NCBI GenBank assembly: GCA_009363875.1
Contig: CM018688.1
Span: 59,063,001-59,127,000 of the forward strand
Source: Mikania micrantha
Taxonomy: Eukaryota > Streptophyta > Magnoliopsida > Asterales > Asteraceae
Direction: 5' to 3'
DNA: 64,000 bases
Every line of letters starts with the position of its first letter. Position 1 is the stretch's first letter. This document shows positions 10,400 through 19,800 of this stretch, in pieces. Below the pieces are notes generated by a model. It was not told the DNA's origin, did not search any database, and worked only from the letters and a program-made list of their open reading frames with translations. The position numbers and the translations under genes were made by a program.

Positions 10400-11239
10400 C
10401 TCCCAAGTTTGCTAAATCACAATAATTTGAGAGACAAGACTTTAGACATTTGAGGAAAAAGATACATTTCATTTTAACAATTTTGAAAGTTATTTATGTA
10501 TTGTCAACACCATGTCTTGAAATGATGGAGGACGAAACTCTTGCACAATCCAAAGGCTCCTCAAGTGGGAGAATGATAACTGTATATGTAAAGGACATAT
10601 CCTGAATGGTATGCCAGATGTTTGTTTGATGTGAAACAAAATGAGGAATATGCTCAGCAATTGTGGAATTTGTTAGTTTCAAAATACATGATAAAAGATG
10701 CTTCAAGTAACTAAATTTCTTGTTCGTTACTTTATGAATTGCAAGATGTCAAATTCGCAAATGGTAATGGAACAATACAATAAGTTGCTACATATATTAA
10801 GTTAATTCTCACAACATGACATGTAGATGGATGATTCAATTGTTGTATCTAGTGTCCTTGACAAGTGTCCATCATATTAGAAGGATATTTAGCATACTCT
10901 AAAGTATCAAAAGGAAGATTTGACATTACTTCAATTGAGTAGTCATATCTGAATTAAGGAATCACTTTAGGCTCAAGAATATGGAAAAGGAAATAAAATA
11001 CTACCAGCTTCTTCTCTAGTTTTTGTGGTTGAATTTAATAAGATACCCTTAAATCAATTGAGTTTATAGGAAACAAAAGAAAGTTTGATATGGATAATAA
11101 TCTTTTAAAAATGAAATAGAAATTTTCTATAGGTGTGGCAAACTAGGACACCTCAAGAAAGATTGCCGGGTAGCTCTTAGGTGGAAACAAGTCTAATGTG
11201 GCGGGTCCAAGTGGGTCAAAAGACCCAGACACTCCAAAG
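10400..11239 (+). pseudogene. Decayed Ty1/copia gag
   Basis: Fragments in shifting frames follow the order of a plant copia Gag. They are an N-terminal stretch like DFRHLRKKIHFILTILKVIY (about 10430-10500), a middle part (MVMEQYNKLLHIL near 10760; VVSSVLDKCPS near 10845; HTLKYQKEDLTLLQLSSH near 10900), then a zinc knuckle FYRCGKLGHLKKDC near 11130, in which the first cysteine of CX2CX4HX4C is replaced by phenylalanine. Several stops and frameshifts exclude function. Protease and later domains do not follow, because LTR F is inserted at 11245. The 2.7-kb element lies about 100 bases upstream. Confidence 0.8.
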
Positions 11240-11244
11240 GTATG

Positions 11245-11305
11245 TGTCACACTCCGCCAAGGCGGAATACGCGAGATGCGACGGTCATGGATTCACAGTC
11301 ATTGT
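11245..11305 (-). repeat. LTR F, terminal piece (minus strand)
   Basis: It opens TGTCACACTCCGCC, the complement of a Tekay-type LTR end, directly after copia gag sequence ending GTATG. There is no primer site next to it, so this is either the outer edge of a 3' LTR or a solo LTR. Element D is inserted after 61 bases with duplication ATTGT, and LTR F resumes at 61517. Confidence 0.7.
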
Positions 11306-11482
11306 TGTTAAGCGCTAAAATTTCTACCCGGGATATTTAGGGATATCTAACTGACTAATCATTATCTCTGTTCTCCTAATTTGTCTTGCGAGATTTCAGG
11401 CATTGACAGGTTGTTATACAGCTCAGCCAAATATCACGGAGAGGGACTCCAACTGATTTATTTTGGGACGCGGCATCCAAGA
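11306..11482 (+). repeat. 5' LTR of element D, first part
   Basis: The first 177 bases of the LTR. Compared with the 3' LTR it lacks about 34 bases near the start (a repeated GGATATTTCAGG block). It ends in the CAAGA duplicated by B; the rest lies at 34004-34495. Confidence 0.88.
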
Positions 11483-12195
11483 TGTTAGGCGCAAAATATT
11501 CTCACTCGAGATATTTCAGGATCCGGGATATTTAGAGATCAGGGATATTTTAAGGATATGTATGTTACTAACAATTGTTTCTGTTACTTAACGATTATTG
11601 CGAGATTTCAGGAATTGACAGGTTGCTTCATAGCTGGTCCTGATATTACGGAAACGTGCAACAAGTACTTCAACTCAAACATGGAATCCAAGAGAGATTT
11701 GCGTATTCAACTAGAATCAGTCTCCCACGATTGGAAAGTGTCGGGATAATCGGAACTACCTTTTGAACGTTGTCAAACGTCCTTTTTTAGATTATATGTA
11801 TAAATACCGAGGCTGTTGATCAATATAGGACACAAGTTACTCAGAAAACACACACGATATTCACTGAAGCTCATTTGGCTGTTTAGAATCGATCGACTTG
11901 CGCTCTTTGTTTGTATTGAATTATTGGTTTGTTGATAATAAACTAGGCAGAGTGACATCTATCACCTCCCGAGGTTTTTATACCGGCAATCCTAAGGGAT
12001 TAAGGGCTTTTCCTCGTATAAATCTCGTGTGTATTGCTATTTTTCTGTTTTATATACTGAAATATCCTTAGGGATCCTCAGGGATATTCCGATCACGGAT
12101 TTGATATCCTGAAGATAATTGATTACAAAGCACAATACCCCATTTTCTAAATCGGTTTTGCTAAAAGTTAAGCTTGTTAACTTTTACCCGAAACA
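11483..12195 (+). repeat. 5' LTR of element B
   Basis: It is 713 bp. A TATA box (TATAAATA, 11799-11806) is followed by GAGGCTGTTGATC, a pairing conserved in the D and E LTRs. A conserved block (about 11951-12031) lies some 150 bases downstream. Confidence 0.92.
11799..11806 (+). promoter_or_regulatory. Predicted TATA box of element B 5' LTR
   Basis: TATAAATA followed by ACCGAGGC. Equivalent boxes occur at 33602 (B 3' LTR), 34109 (D 5'), 61125 (D 3') and 45578 (E), each followed within a few bases by GAGGC or AAGGC. Transcription would start about 30 bases later. Confidence 0.6.
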
Positions 12196-12198
12196 ATT

Positions 12199-12216
12199 TG
12201 GCGCCCACCGTGGGGC
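12199..12216 (+). other. Primer-binding site of element B
   Basis: TGGCGCCCACCGTGGGGC, three bases after the LTR end; D has TGGCGCTCACCGTGGGGC at 34499. This string is typical of Tat-lineage plant elements. I cannot name the primer tRNA with certainty. Confidence 0.75.
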
Positions 12217-12280
12217 AAACTTGTGTTTTTTATAATCAAAACCTTGTTTAAAGGCGTTTTTAGAAGGAATATATTGAAAA

Positions 12281-12745
12281 ATGGCTTCACAACCGAGATC
12301 AACTTCTTTATTGCCTATTGTTTCTGCTACTACTACTAATGTCTCCTCGCAGCTTCCAGTGTTCACCAAGAAACCGGATAATTTTGGAAAGAAGACCACT
12401 TTTGTTGCTGAAAGTGTTCCATCGACGAAGATGACCACTTTTGCTCCCGTACTTATTTCTAACAATGATATTCTACGTATGTTTCAACAGGTACAGCAAC
12501 AAATGATCGATCAGCAACGGATGAATCAACGACTTCTCAGAGAAATGGAAAACTTGAAGGCTGAGAAGAACAAGCAAGTTGAAGTTACTACACCAATAGC
12601 TCCAAGGATACTTGATTTTGGAACATCAGGGGTATCCGGAAACCATTCTGGAGACTTTATCCCTATGCAAACCAGTATCGAAACTTCGTCAGGATCCCAA
12701 GATATAGGGATATCTCGGGATAATCAACTTATCCCTAGAACATCG
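12281..12745 (+). pseudogene. Gag of element B, N-terminal part (disrupted by A)
   Basis: Starts at ATG 12281, about 65 bases after the primer site. The first 155 residues contain a Ser/Thr-rich stretch, a glutamine-rich helix (FQQVQQQMIDQQRMNQRLL) and a linker. The frame reads into A at CATCG. If A is skipped, the same frame continues correctly at 25541 (RTS then LPTPFTGN), showing that gag was open when A landed. The Gag core lies in the downstream part. Confidence 0.8.
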
Positions 12746-13050
12746 TGTAACATCAGTGCCGGAACCGTCACCGGAACAGTGATCGTAACAGTGCGTGAAC
12801 AGTAATCAGGTACAATTTTCATGTAATTCAGTGTATTTCATGTTCATATCGAGTTTTAGTATCATTTCATATTATCAAAACAGTGAATTCTCAGTCATTT
12901 CAGAGAAATCAATTCAGAACAATGATTCTTGAGTCAGAATTATCTGGCAACACAGAATCATCATGTGATTTATTTGTTAGGATTTTATTATGTATAAACG
13001 TATGTGAGGCCTTACAGGACAAAACAACACGAATATCGTTAAGTGAAGGC

Positions 13051-13107
13051 TAAACCGACAGATTATTCGTATAGGTGACGATCTGTACGAATAAATCTAA
13101 AGGTTTA
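13051..13107 (+). other. Conserved long hairpin in LTR A
   Basis: The outer stem TAAACC/GGTTTA encloses AGATTATTCGTA/TACGAATAAATCT (one bulged A), with loop TAGGTGACGATCTG. Copies are at 21909-21965 (3' LTR) and, with the same loop, 47685-47741 (element C). The role is unknown. Confidence 0.6.
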
Positions 13108-13876
13108 ACGTTCTGAATGATATTCGATAATTAGAAAACAATATTGAAAAGTGTAGTTATCGTCGTATTTGATTCGAACAAATACGCGCGATGACCGCGC
13201 GATTCGATTTAAACGCTAAATAAATATTTTGTAAATTAAACAATTAAAAGATATTTAGTTAATTTATTAGGAAGCACAACCTAAAATAATTTTATGACTT
13301 CTATTTTAAAACCGAGTCGTTTCGTTACGAGAACGACGCGAAAACGACGTTTCTACGCGAAACCGAACGAACCCGGACGTACCCGGGTAAATCCTAGGCA
13401 TTTATTATGGCATTTAATGCCATTACACCACACACCAACCAGCTCCAAACCCCCACCATCGTTCACCTCTCTCTCCCATCACTCTCTCTCTAGAAGTTTT
13501 ACAAGAAAACCCACTTCTCTCTAGGATTTCTTCCTCAATTCTTGATGAAATCATGTGATTTTGGTGTCTAAATCACCACCATCACCTGTAGATCACTAAA
13601 GTACAACGGATCTAAGGTTGTATCCAGCAGATTCGAGGTAAAATCCACGTTTTTGTTCGGTTTTGGGTTTTGAAAACCCTAATCTTACACCCCTTTCGTC
13701 TAAACCGATCTAGCCCACTACGAACCATAGGACTTACATCACAACATCTTAGAACGACGTAGGAACAAAGCCCACCTGAATCCTCTACTGATTTGCTCAA
13801 CGGCCATGGTAGCCACCATCAGGCCGCGATGGTCGAATGAAACCATCAGCCCGGCGAATGACCAGGGGCGAATAGC

Positions 13877-14046
13877 CTTCTCATTCGGCGAATGGGCAGG
13901 AGGGAACCAACGAATGGCTAAGGAGAAGCAGCTTTCATTCGGCGAATGGGCAGGAGGGAACCAACGAATGGCTAAGGAGAAGCAGCTTTCATTCGGCGAA
14001 TGGGCAGGAGGGAACCAACGAATGGCTAGGGAGAAGCAACTCTCAT
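13877..14046 (+). repeat. 54-base minisatellite, three copies (two in 3' LTR)
   Basis: The unit contains TTCGGCGAATGGGCAGGAGG and ends in a GAGAAGCA stretch. The 5' LTR has three copies and the 3' LTR (22748-22860) two. The period is a multiple of three, which creates a repetitive frame (13806-14090, unit FGEWAGGNQRMAKEKQLS) that I do not consider a gene. Confidence 0.85.
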
Positions 14047-15610
14047 TCGGCCGAACCAGGGTTCATTCGACAAACCCCATTCGTGAATAAGCTCATTCGA
14101 CCAAGTCTCCTTCAGTCGACAACCCTCTATTCGGCCAAGCCTCTTTCGGCAACCAACCTTCATTCGATCAGGCCACATTCGGCTATACACATTCGCTCAT
14201 GAAATCATTCGACCAATCAATAGGTTGACTAGGTTGCTCCACAAACCAGTAAACGTTGGGTGGGATCCATATGTGAGCTTGATATGTACTAGTATGTAGG
14301 TATGGGGCAAATTACGTGTACACATGTGTGAATTAAGTGTGTGTGTGCATGCATGGAATTCGGCCATGTGGGTGTATGCATGTTTAAACTAGGGTTTTCG
14401 ATACAAGAGTTGTAAACACAAATGATGGGATCAAAACATTGGACTAACCATAAAGGATCCAAACAATAACCTAAGGTTTTGATGCGTTGATCTAATTGTA
14501 GCACCTAAACCTTAGGAAACCTTATAAGGGCAAGTAACTAACTTAGATAATTAATTGAATTGTCTAGGTGTAGTTACTCAAAGAAATAAGTAGAGATCGT
14601 TAAGTGATTAAGTCAAGTAATGGGCCAAAGGAGGCCCAATGGGCTTAACCTAGGCCCATCAACTTTAAATTTCTCGTTTTATTAACTAAATGATGTTTTC
14701 AATAAAAGACTTGATTTATAAACTTTATTAAATGATATTAAATAATGTTTCCTAAATAATTAGCCTATAATGAAATAATTTAAATCCAATTTAACTAAGT
14801 ACTTGTAAGGACTTGTGGGATTAGGGTCACCAATGGGTAATAGAATGGATTTAGTTAGATGAAGTCGTAGCAACACTTTAGCAAACTAGGACACTTAGTT
14901 GCACACCAAGACCAAACCCTTGTTACAACGTCTACCATACATACTTATCGTATGCGAATTCTTTTAAAACAACTCAGGAACCGAAGATACTTAAGCTATA
15001 ACAACGAGGGCGCATTTTGTGGTAATTCAGTACAAGGCAACACAGGTGAGTTCATTGCCCCTTTTCTAACATTTTTGTTTTAAAACGCGGGGCTGAGAAG
15101 CATGCGTAAACTGTTTTATTTAAACTGTTTATTTAAATGCTTGTATTTATTATATGTTTTACATATATATGTTTGTTGATACTCCTAGACTCCTGTCTAG
15201 GAAATTATTAAACAGATCAAATTATCAAATTAATTTAAGTACTCTCATGAGTAATACCTTAAATTTAAACTCTAAATCAACCCTTAGTCCATCAAGCTCA
15301 AATTCAAGAATCTAAATTCAAAGTGAAATTATTTGAACAAAATCAAAAGATCATATTCAAAGGAATCATAACTCAGTGTGTGATCTGAGACCCAAGAATC
15401 ATAATCAAATTCAATTATCATTGTGAATCATGGGAAAGTCAAAAGATCAGGATCAAGAGACTCAAGAAATCAGGAATCATAAATGTGTGTGAATCATTGA
15501 AGTAATGAAATCATTATAATCTAATGAACTCATTAATACTCAAGTCAAGGTGGATGTCAGTTGTATATGGAATCAAGACCACGTGTAACACACATATAAA
15601 GTCCCTTCAG

Positions 15611-15806
15611 GTATAGAAGACTCTTGTAGTCAGGCTATACGGGCAACAACGTGAACAATCATTGAAATCTGTATCAAAGTCTAAGAGAATCAAGAGATCA
15701 AGAATCAAAGGATATCCTTAAAGTCCCCGCATGTACAGAAGACCTTTGGGTCAAGCTGTAAGGGCAAAACATTAAAGTCCCCGCATGTACCGAAGACCTT
15801 CGGGTC
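15611..15806 (+). repeat. Hairpin-bearing direct repeats in LTR A
   Basis: Three units contain AAGTCCC...GAAGACY...GGTC/AGTC...GGGC. Inner stems are GACT/AGTC (first) and GACC/GGTC (second and third); the third has a TTCG loop. Outer stems are GTATAG/CTATAC (15611-15640) and TACAG/CTGTA (15734-15760). They resemble the hairpins at 501-860. Confidence 0.6.
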
Positions 15807-16220
15807 AGGCTGTATGGGCATCATTAAAATCCCGTCACGCCCAGGTACACTCCTTGTGAGTTATGCCTGGTATGGGTCACGTGTGAGAGGTTACAACTTG
15901 GACAACCACCTACAATTAAGTCTAATTGATTGAGTTAAATAAGGCCCAATCATCATGTCTTAGTTGCATTTAAATGTTTTGTTTAATTATTTAATTAAAT
16001 ATTTGACATTTTACTATTATCACTGACTTTTGGGAAATCATGTATCTATGTTCAAAATCAAGAAAGTCAAAGGTAAATCAAGTTTTGGAAATCATAATCT
16101 GAATCAGAGGTGTGTTAGGTAAAAATGCTTAACTATCATTAATATCAATGTCCTATGCGGATTAGTATGTGGTGGGATGGCGTCTGGGCGGGGTTGTAGC
16201 CTTGACCCAGGGGTATGCCC

Positions 16221-16228
16221 TATATATA
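16221..16228 (+). promoter_or_regulatory. Predicted TATA box of element A 5' LTR
   Basis: TATATATAAG after GCCC, conserved at the same LTR position in A 3' (25035), C 5' (50444) and C 3' (59365), about 500 bases before the LTR end. A start shortly after would leave a leader of about 470 bases within the LTR. Conservation is seen; function is inferred. Confidence 0.5.
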
Positions 16229-16723
16229 AGCATACCGATCTGGATGATGCAGTTGATGTTAATGAGGTTAGGGTCTTTACCGAAAGAGGTTTTCAAATCA
16301 TTTTCAAATCATAAAACCATATGAACTCACCAACCATGTGTTGACTTTATTTTTGCATGACTTCTCAGGTGGCGAACAGGTCAACTAAGGAGTTATTTCC
16401 TTTGGAACTAGGACTTCAGATAGAAGACTTAGTATTTTGGACCTGCATATTTTGAAGACATCATTATATGATTTATTTTGTATATCTTGTGTAAATACAA
16501 GATAGAAAATTTATGATGTTGATGGTAGAGTTACATTGTTAAATTATAAACAATACTGATGTAATTTAACTTTGTAATTCTATTATATTTAGCATTTCTC
16601 AGTTATATCATGTGCAATGTAAACAATCTGATCATCACGATTATCACTCACGATATCGCGCCCCGGGAACCTTCCGCCCGACGGGACAACCGATCCTATC
16701 CCGCCGGCTCAGGGTGTGACAGA

Positions 16724-16737
16724 TTGGTATCAGAGCC
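16724..16737 (+). other. Primer-binding site of element A (tRNA-iMet)
   Basis: TTGGTATCAGAGCC two bases after the LTR end, complementary to the 3' end of plant initiator tRNA-Met. Confidence 0.9.
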
Positions 16738-16886
16738 ATGGTTATAGAGAAATATAGGTCATTTATTTAAACGGTTTGGCCTAGACTATAACCTAGGGAC
16801 CCTGCATGTAGAGAACTTAGGATTTAAGGCTTATTGCATTACGTCTTCTGCATTCGATCATTGCACTAACCAATATTCATTTGGTT

Positions 16887-19800
16887 ATGATCAGAATGCC
16901 GCCACGAAGACAACCTCCGCTGTTGACATCAACACAAGACCAAGCTCCACACTCCTCCACACCATCTCCAAATGACTCACCACCGCCACCTCCTCCACCG
17001 CCTCCACCTCCTCCTCCCCTGATCACACAAGCATCAGGTTCAGGCACGACTCCCATACTGGATCCTACGACCATCGCTTTGATGACTCTACTGAGCAACC
17101 AGATGACCAATCAGATGAAGGAAGCGATACCGGAGATGTTCAACCTTCTCCGTAATGAGATGAACAACACTGGCAACTCATCTGGAGAAGCCAGTGGGAA
17201 TACTGGTGGTACCTCACACTACTCCTACAAGTCATTCGTAGGATGTAAGCCGCCTAGCTTTAGCGGATCTGAAGGAGCCGTTGGATTAATCCAATGGATT
17301 GAAAAGATTGAGGCTACTCTGGACCTCTGTAGCTGTCCAGAGCACCATAAAGTCCGCTACTCTGCTGGAACATTCAACAAGCGGGCTCTGACCTGGTGGA
17401 ATGGTCAGATCAACGCCCGAGGGAGAGAAGAAGCCATGGCCATGCCATGGGAGGATTTCAAGACACTGCTGCGAACAGAGTTCTGCCCCAAGAATGAGCT
17501 GCAGAAACTGGAGGTTGAATTATCCAACCATGTGATGAAGGGGGTTGATCACATGGGGTATACAACTCGTTATCATGAGTTGGTTGCTTTGGTACCTGAC
17601 ATGGTACCAACCTTGGAGAAGAGAATAGACAGATATGTGGGTGGACTTCCCGCCTGCATCCAGGGCATGGTTGTTTCAGCCAACCCTACCACTGTTGAAT
17701 CTGCAGTAAGACTGTCTGGAAAACTTACTGATTTGATGGTTGCCTCTGGAGTACTGAAGAAAGAGGCTGACACCAGTAAACGCAAGGAAGAGTCTTCAAA
17801 GAAACCACAGCAGCAGCAACACCAGAAGAAGAAACAGAAATTTATCAAGAATTACACTGTGGCTACTCCCCTGAATCAAGTAGCAGCGGCACAACAAAAT
17901 GTGCCCAAGAGACAGTATACTGGCCCACATCCTCTGTGTACTAAATGCCAGTATCATCATGCTGCAAACAACCAGTGCCGTCAATGCACGGGTTGTGGAA
18001 GAAAAGGGCACTGGGTTCAGCAGTGCAGACTGACACCAAATCCAGCAGTTAACAATGCTGCTCTAGCACTTCCTCCATCAGCTAATCAGAACAATGGTGG
18101 ATGCTTCAACTGTGGCGAACAAGGCCACTTTGCAAAGAACTGCCCGAAGAAGGCACAACAAGCAGTTCAAGCTCCTCGTGGAAGAGCTTTTGTTATTGGA
18201 GCACCAGCTGCACGCCAGGACCCAAATGTGGTAACTGGTACGTTTCTCTTACATGACTTTTATGCATCTGTTCTATTTGACACTGGTGCGGACCAGAGTT
18301 TTATCTCTGCTGATTTTGCATGCCAACTAGATTCCATAGAGGAACAGTTAGACTCCCCTTATGTCATAGAAGTAGCTAATGGGAAACAGATTTCAGTTAG
18401 TACAATATACAGAAATTGCCCGTTGACACTTAATGGTCATACATTCGCCATCGACTTGATACCGATGGAGTTGGGTAGTTTCGACATCATTGTTGGAAAG
18501 GATTGGCTTTCCTCTAACCGAGTGGAAGTTATCTGTTCTGAGAAGCTGCTTCGAGTTCCATTGCCCGATGATCGTGTATTGGAAGTCAGAGGTGATCAAG
18601 CAAAACGAAGTGTCAAAATCATTTCCTGCATAAAGGCACGTAAGTGTTTACAGAAGAAGTGTGTAGCTTTCTTGGCTCATGTAGTGGAAAAAGAGAAAGA
18701 CAGGAAGAAGATACAAGACGTACCAGTAGTAAGGGAATATCCAGAAGTATTTCCTGAAGACCTACCAGGTTTGCCTCCTGTGCGACCGGTAGAGTTCCGA
18801 ATTGACTTAGTTCCTGGAGCAACTCCTGTTGCTAAATCTCCTTACCGGTTAGCACCTTCGGAGATGCAGGAATTATCGAACCAGTTGCAGGAGTTACTGG
18901 ATAAAGGGTTCATTAGACCGAGCTACTCGCCTTGGGGAGCTCCGGTTTTGTTCGTGAAGAAGAAAGACGGATCGTTCAGAATGTGCATAGATTACAGAGA
19001 GCTGAACAAATTAACCATCAAGAATCGGTATCCATTGCCGAGAATTGATGATTTGTTTGACCAATTGCAAGGAGCCCAGTATTTCTCAAAGATCGATCTA
19101 CGGTCCGGTTATCATCAGCTTAGAGTTCAAGACGAAGACATACCGAAGACGGCTTTCCGAACCAGATACGGACATTACGAATTCCTAGTGATGCCTTTCG
19201 GATTGACGAACGCACCAGCAGTATTCATGGACCTCATGAACCGAGTGTGCAAGCCGTACTTGGATCAGTTTGTCATTGTCTTCATAGACGACATACTGAT
19301 TTATTCCAAGAGCAAAGCAGAGCACGAGCAACACCTCAGGAAGATCTTGGAACTGTTGACAGAACAAAAGCTTTATGCCAAGTTCTCTAAATGTGAATTT
19401 TGGCTAAGAGAAATTCAATTTCTGGGACATGTAGTCAACAGTGAGGGAATACACGTAGATCCCGCCAAGATTGAAGCAATAAAGAACTGGGACACTCCGA
19501 AGACGCCAACGGAGATACGGTCTTTTCTGGGATTGGCAGGTTATTACAGGAGGTTCATCTCAAACTTTTCTAAGATAGCTTTGCCTCTCACTAAATTAAC
19601 TCAGAAGAGTGAACCGTTTGTCTGGGAGCAGAAACAAGAAGATGCTTTTCAGACATTGAAACAGAAACTGTGTGATGCTCCAATCTTATCTCTCCCAGAA
19701 GGATGTGAAGACTTTGTTGTGTATTGTGATGCATCCCATCAGGGACTCGGTTGTGTTTTAATGCAACGGGACAAGGTCATAGCCTATGCATCAAGACAGT

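Larger units (their letters stand above)
12746..16721 (+). repeat. 5' LTR of element A
   Basis: It begins TGTAACATCAGTGCC and ends GGCTCAGGGTGTGACA. It contains a conserved 57-base hairpin (13051-13107), a minisatellite (13877-14046), CATTCG-rich sequence to about 14215, GGCCCA motifs (14630-14660), GACC-TTCG-GGTC-type hairpins (15605-15830) and a TATA candidate (16221). Confidence 0.95.

Noticed and set aside
13806..14090. 94-codon frame with three repeats of FGEWAGGNQRMAKEKQLS
   Set aside because: It is created by the 54-base minisatellite, whose period is a multiple of three. The copy number differs between LTRs and no start context or homologue supports a gene.
16877..17110. Glycine-rich minus-strand frame opposite the start of element A gag
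   Set aside because: It is the shadow of the proline run in Gag; no independent evidence.
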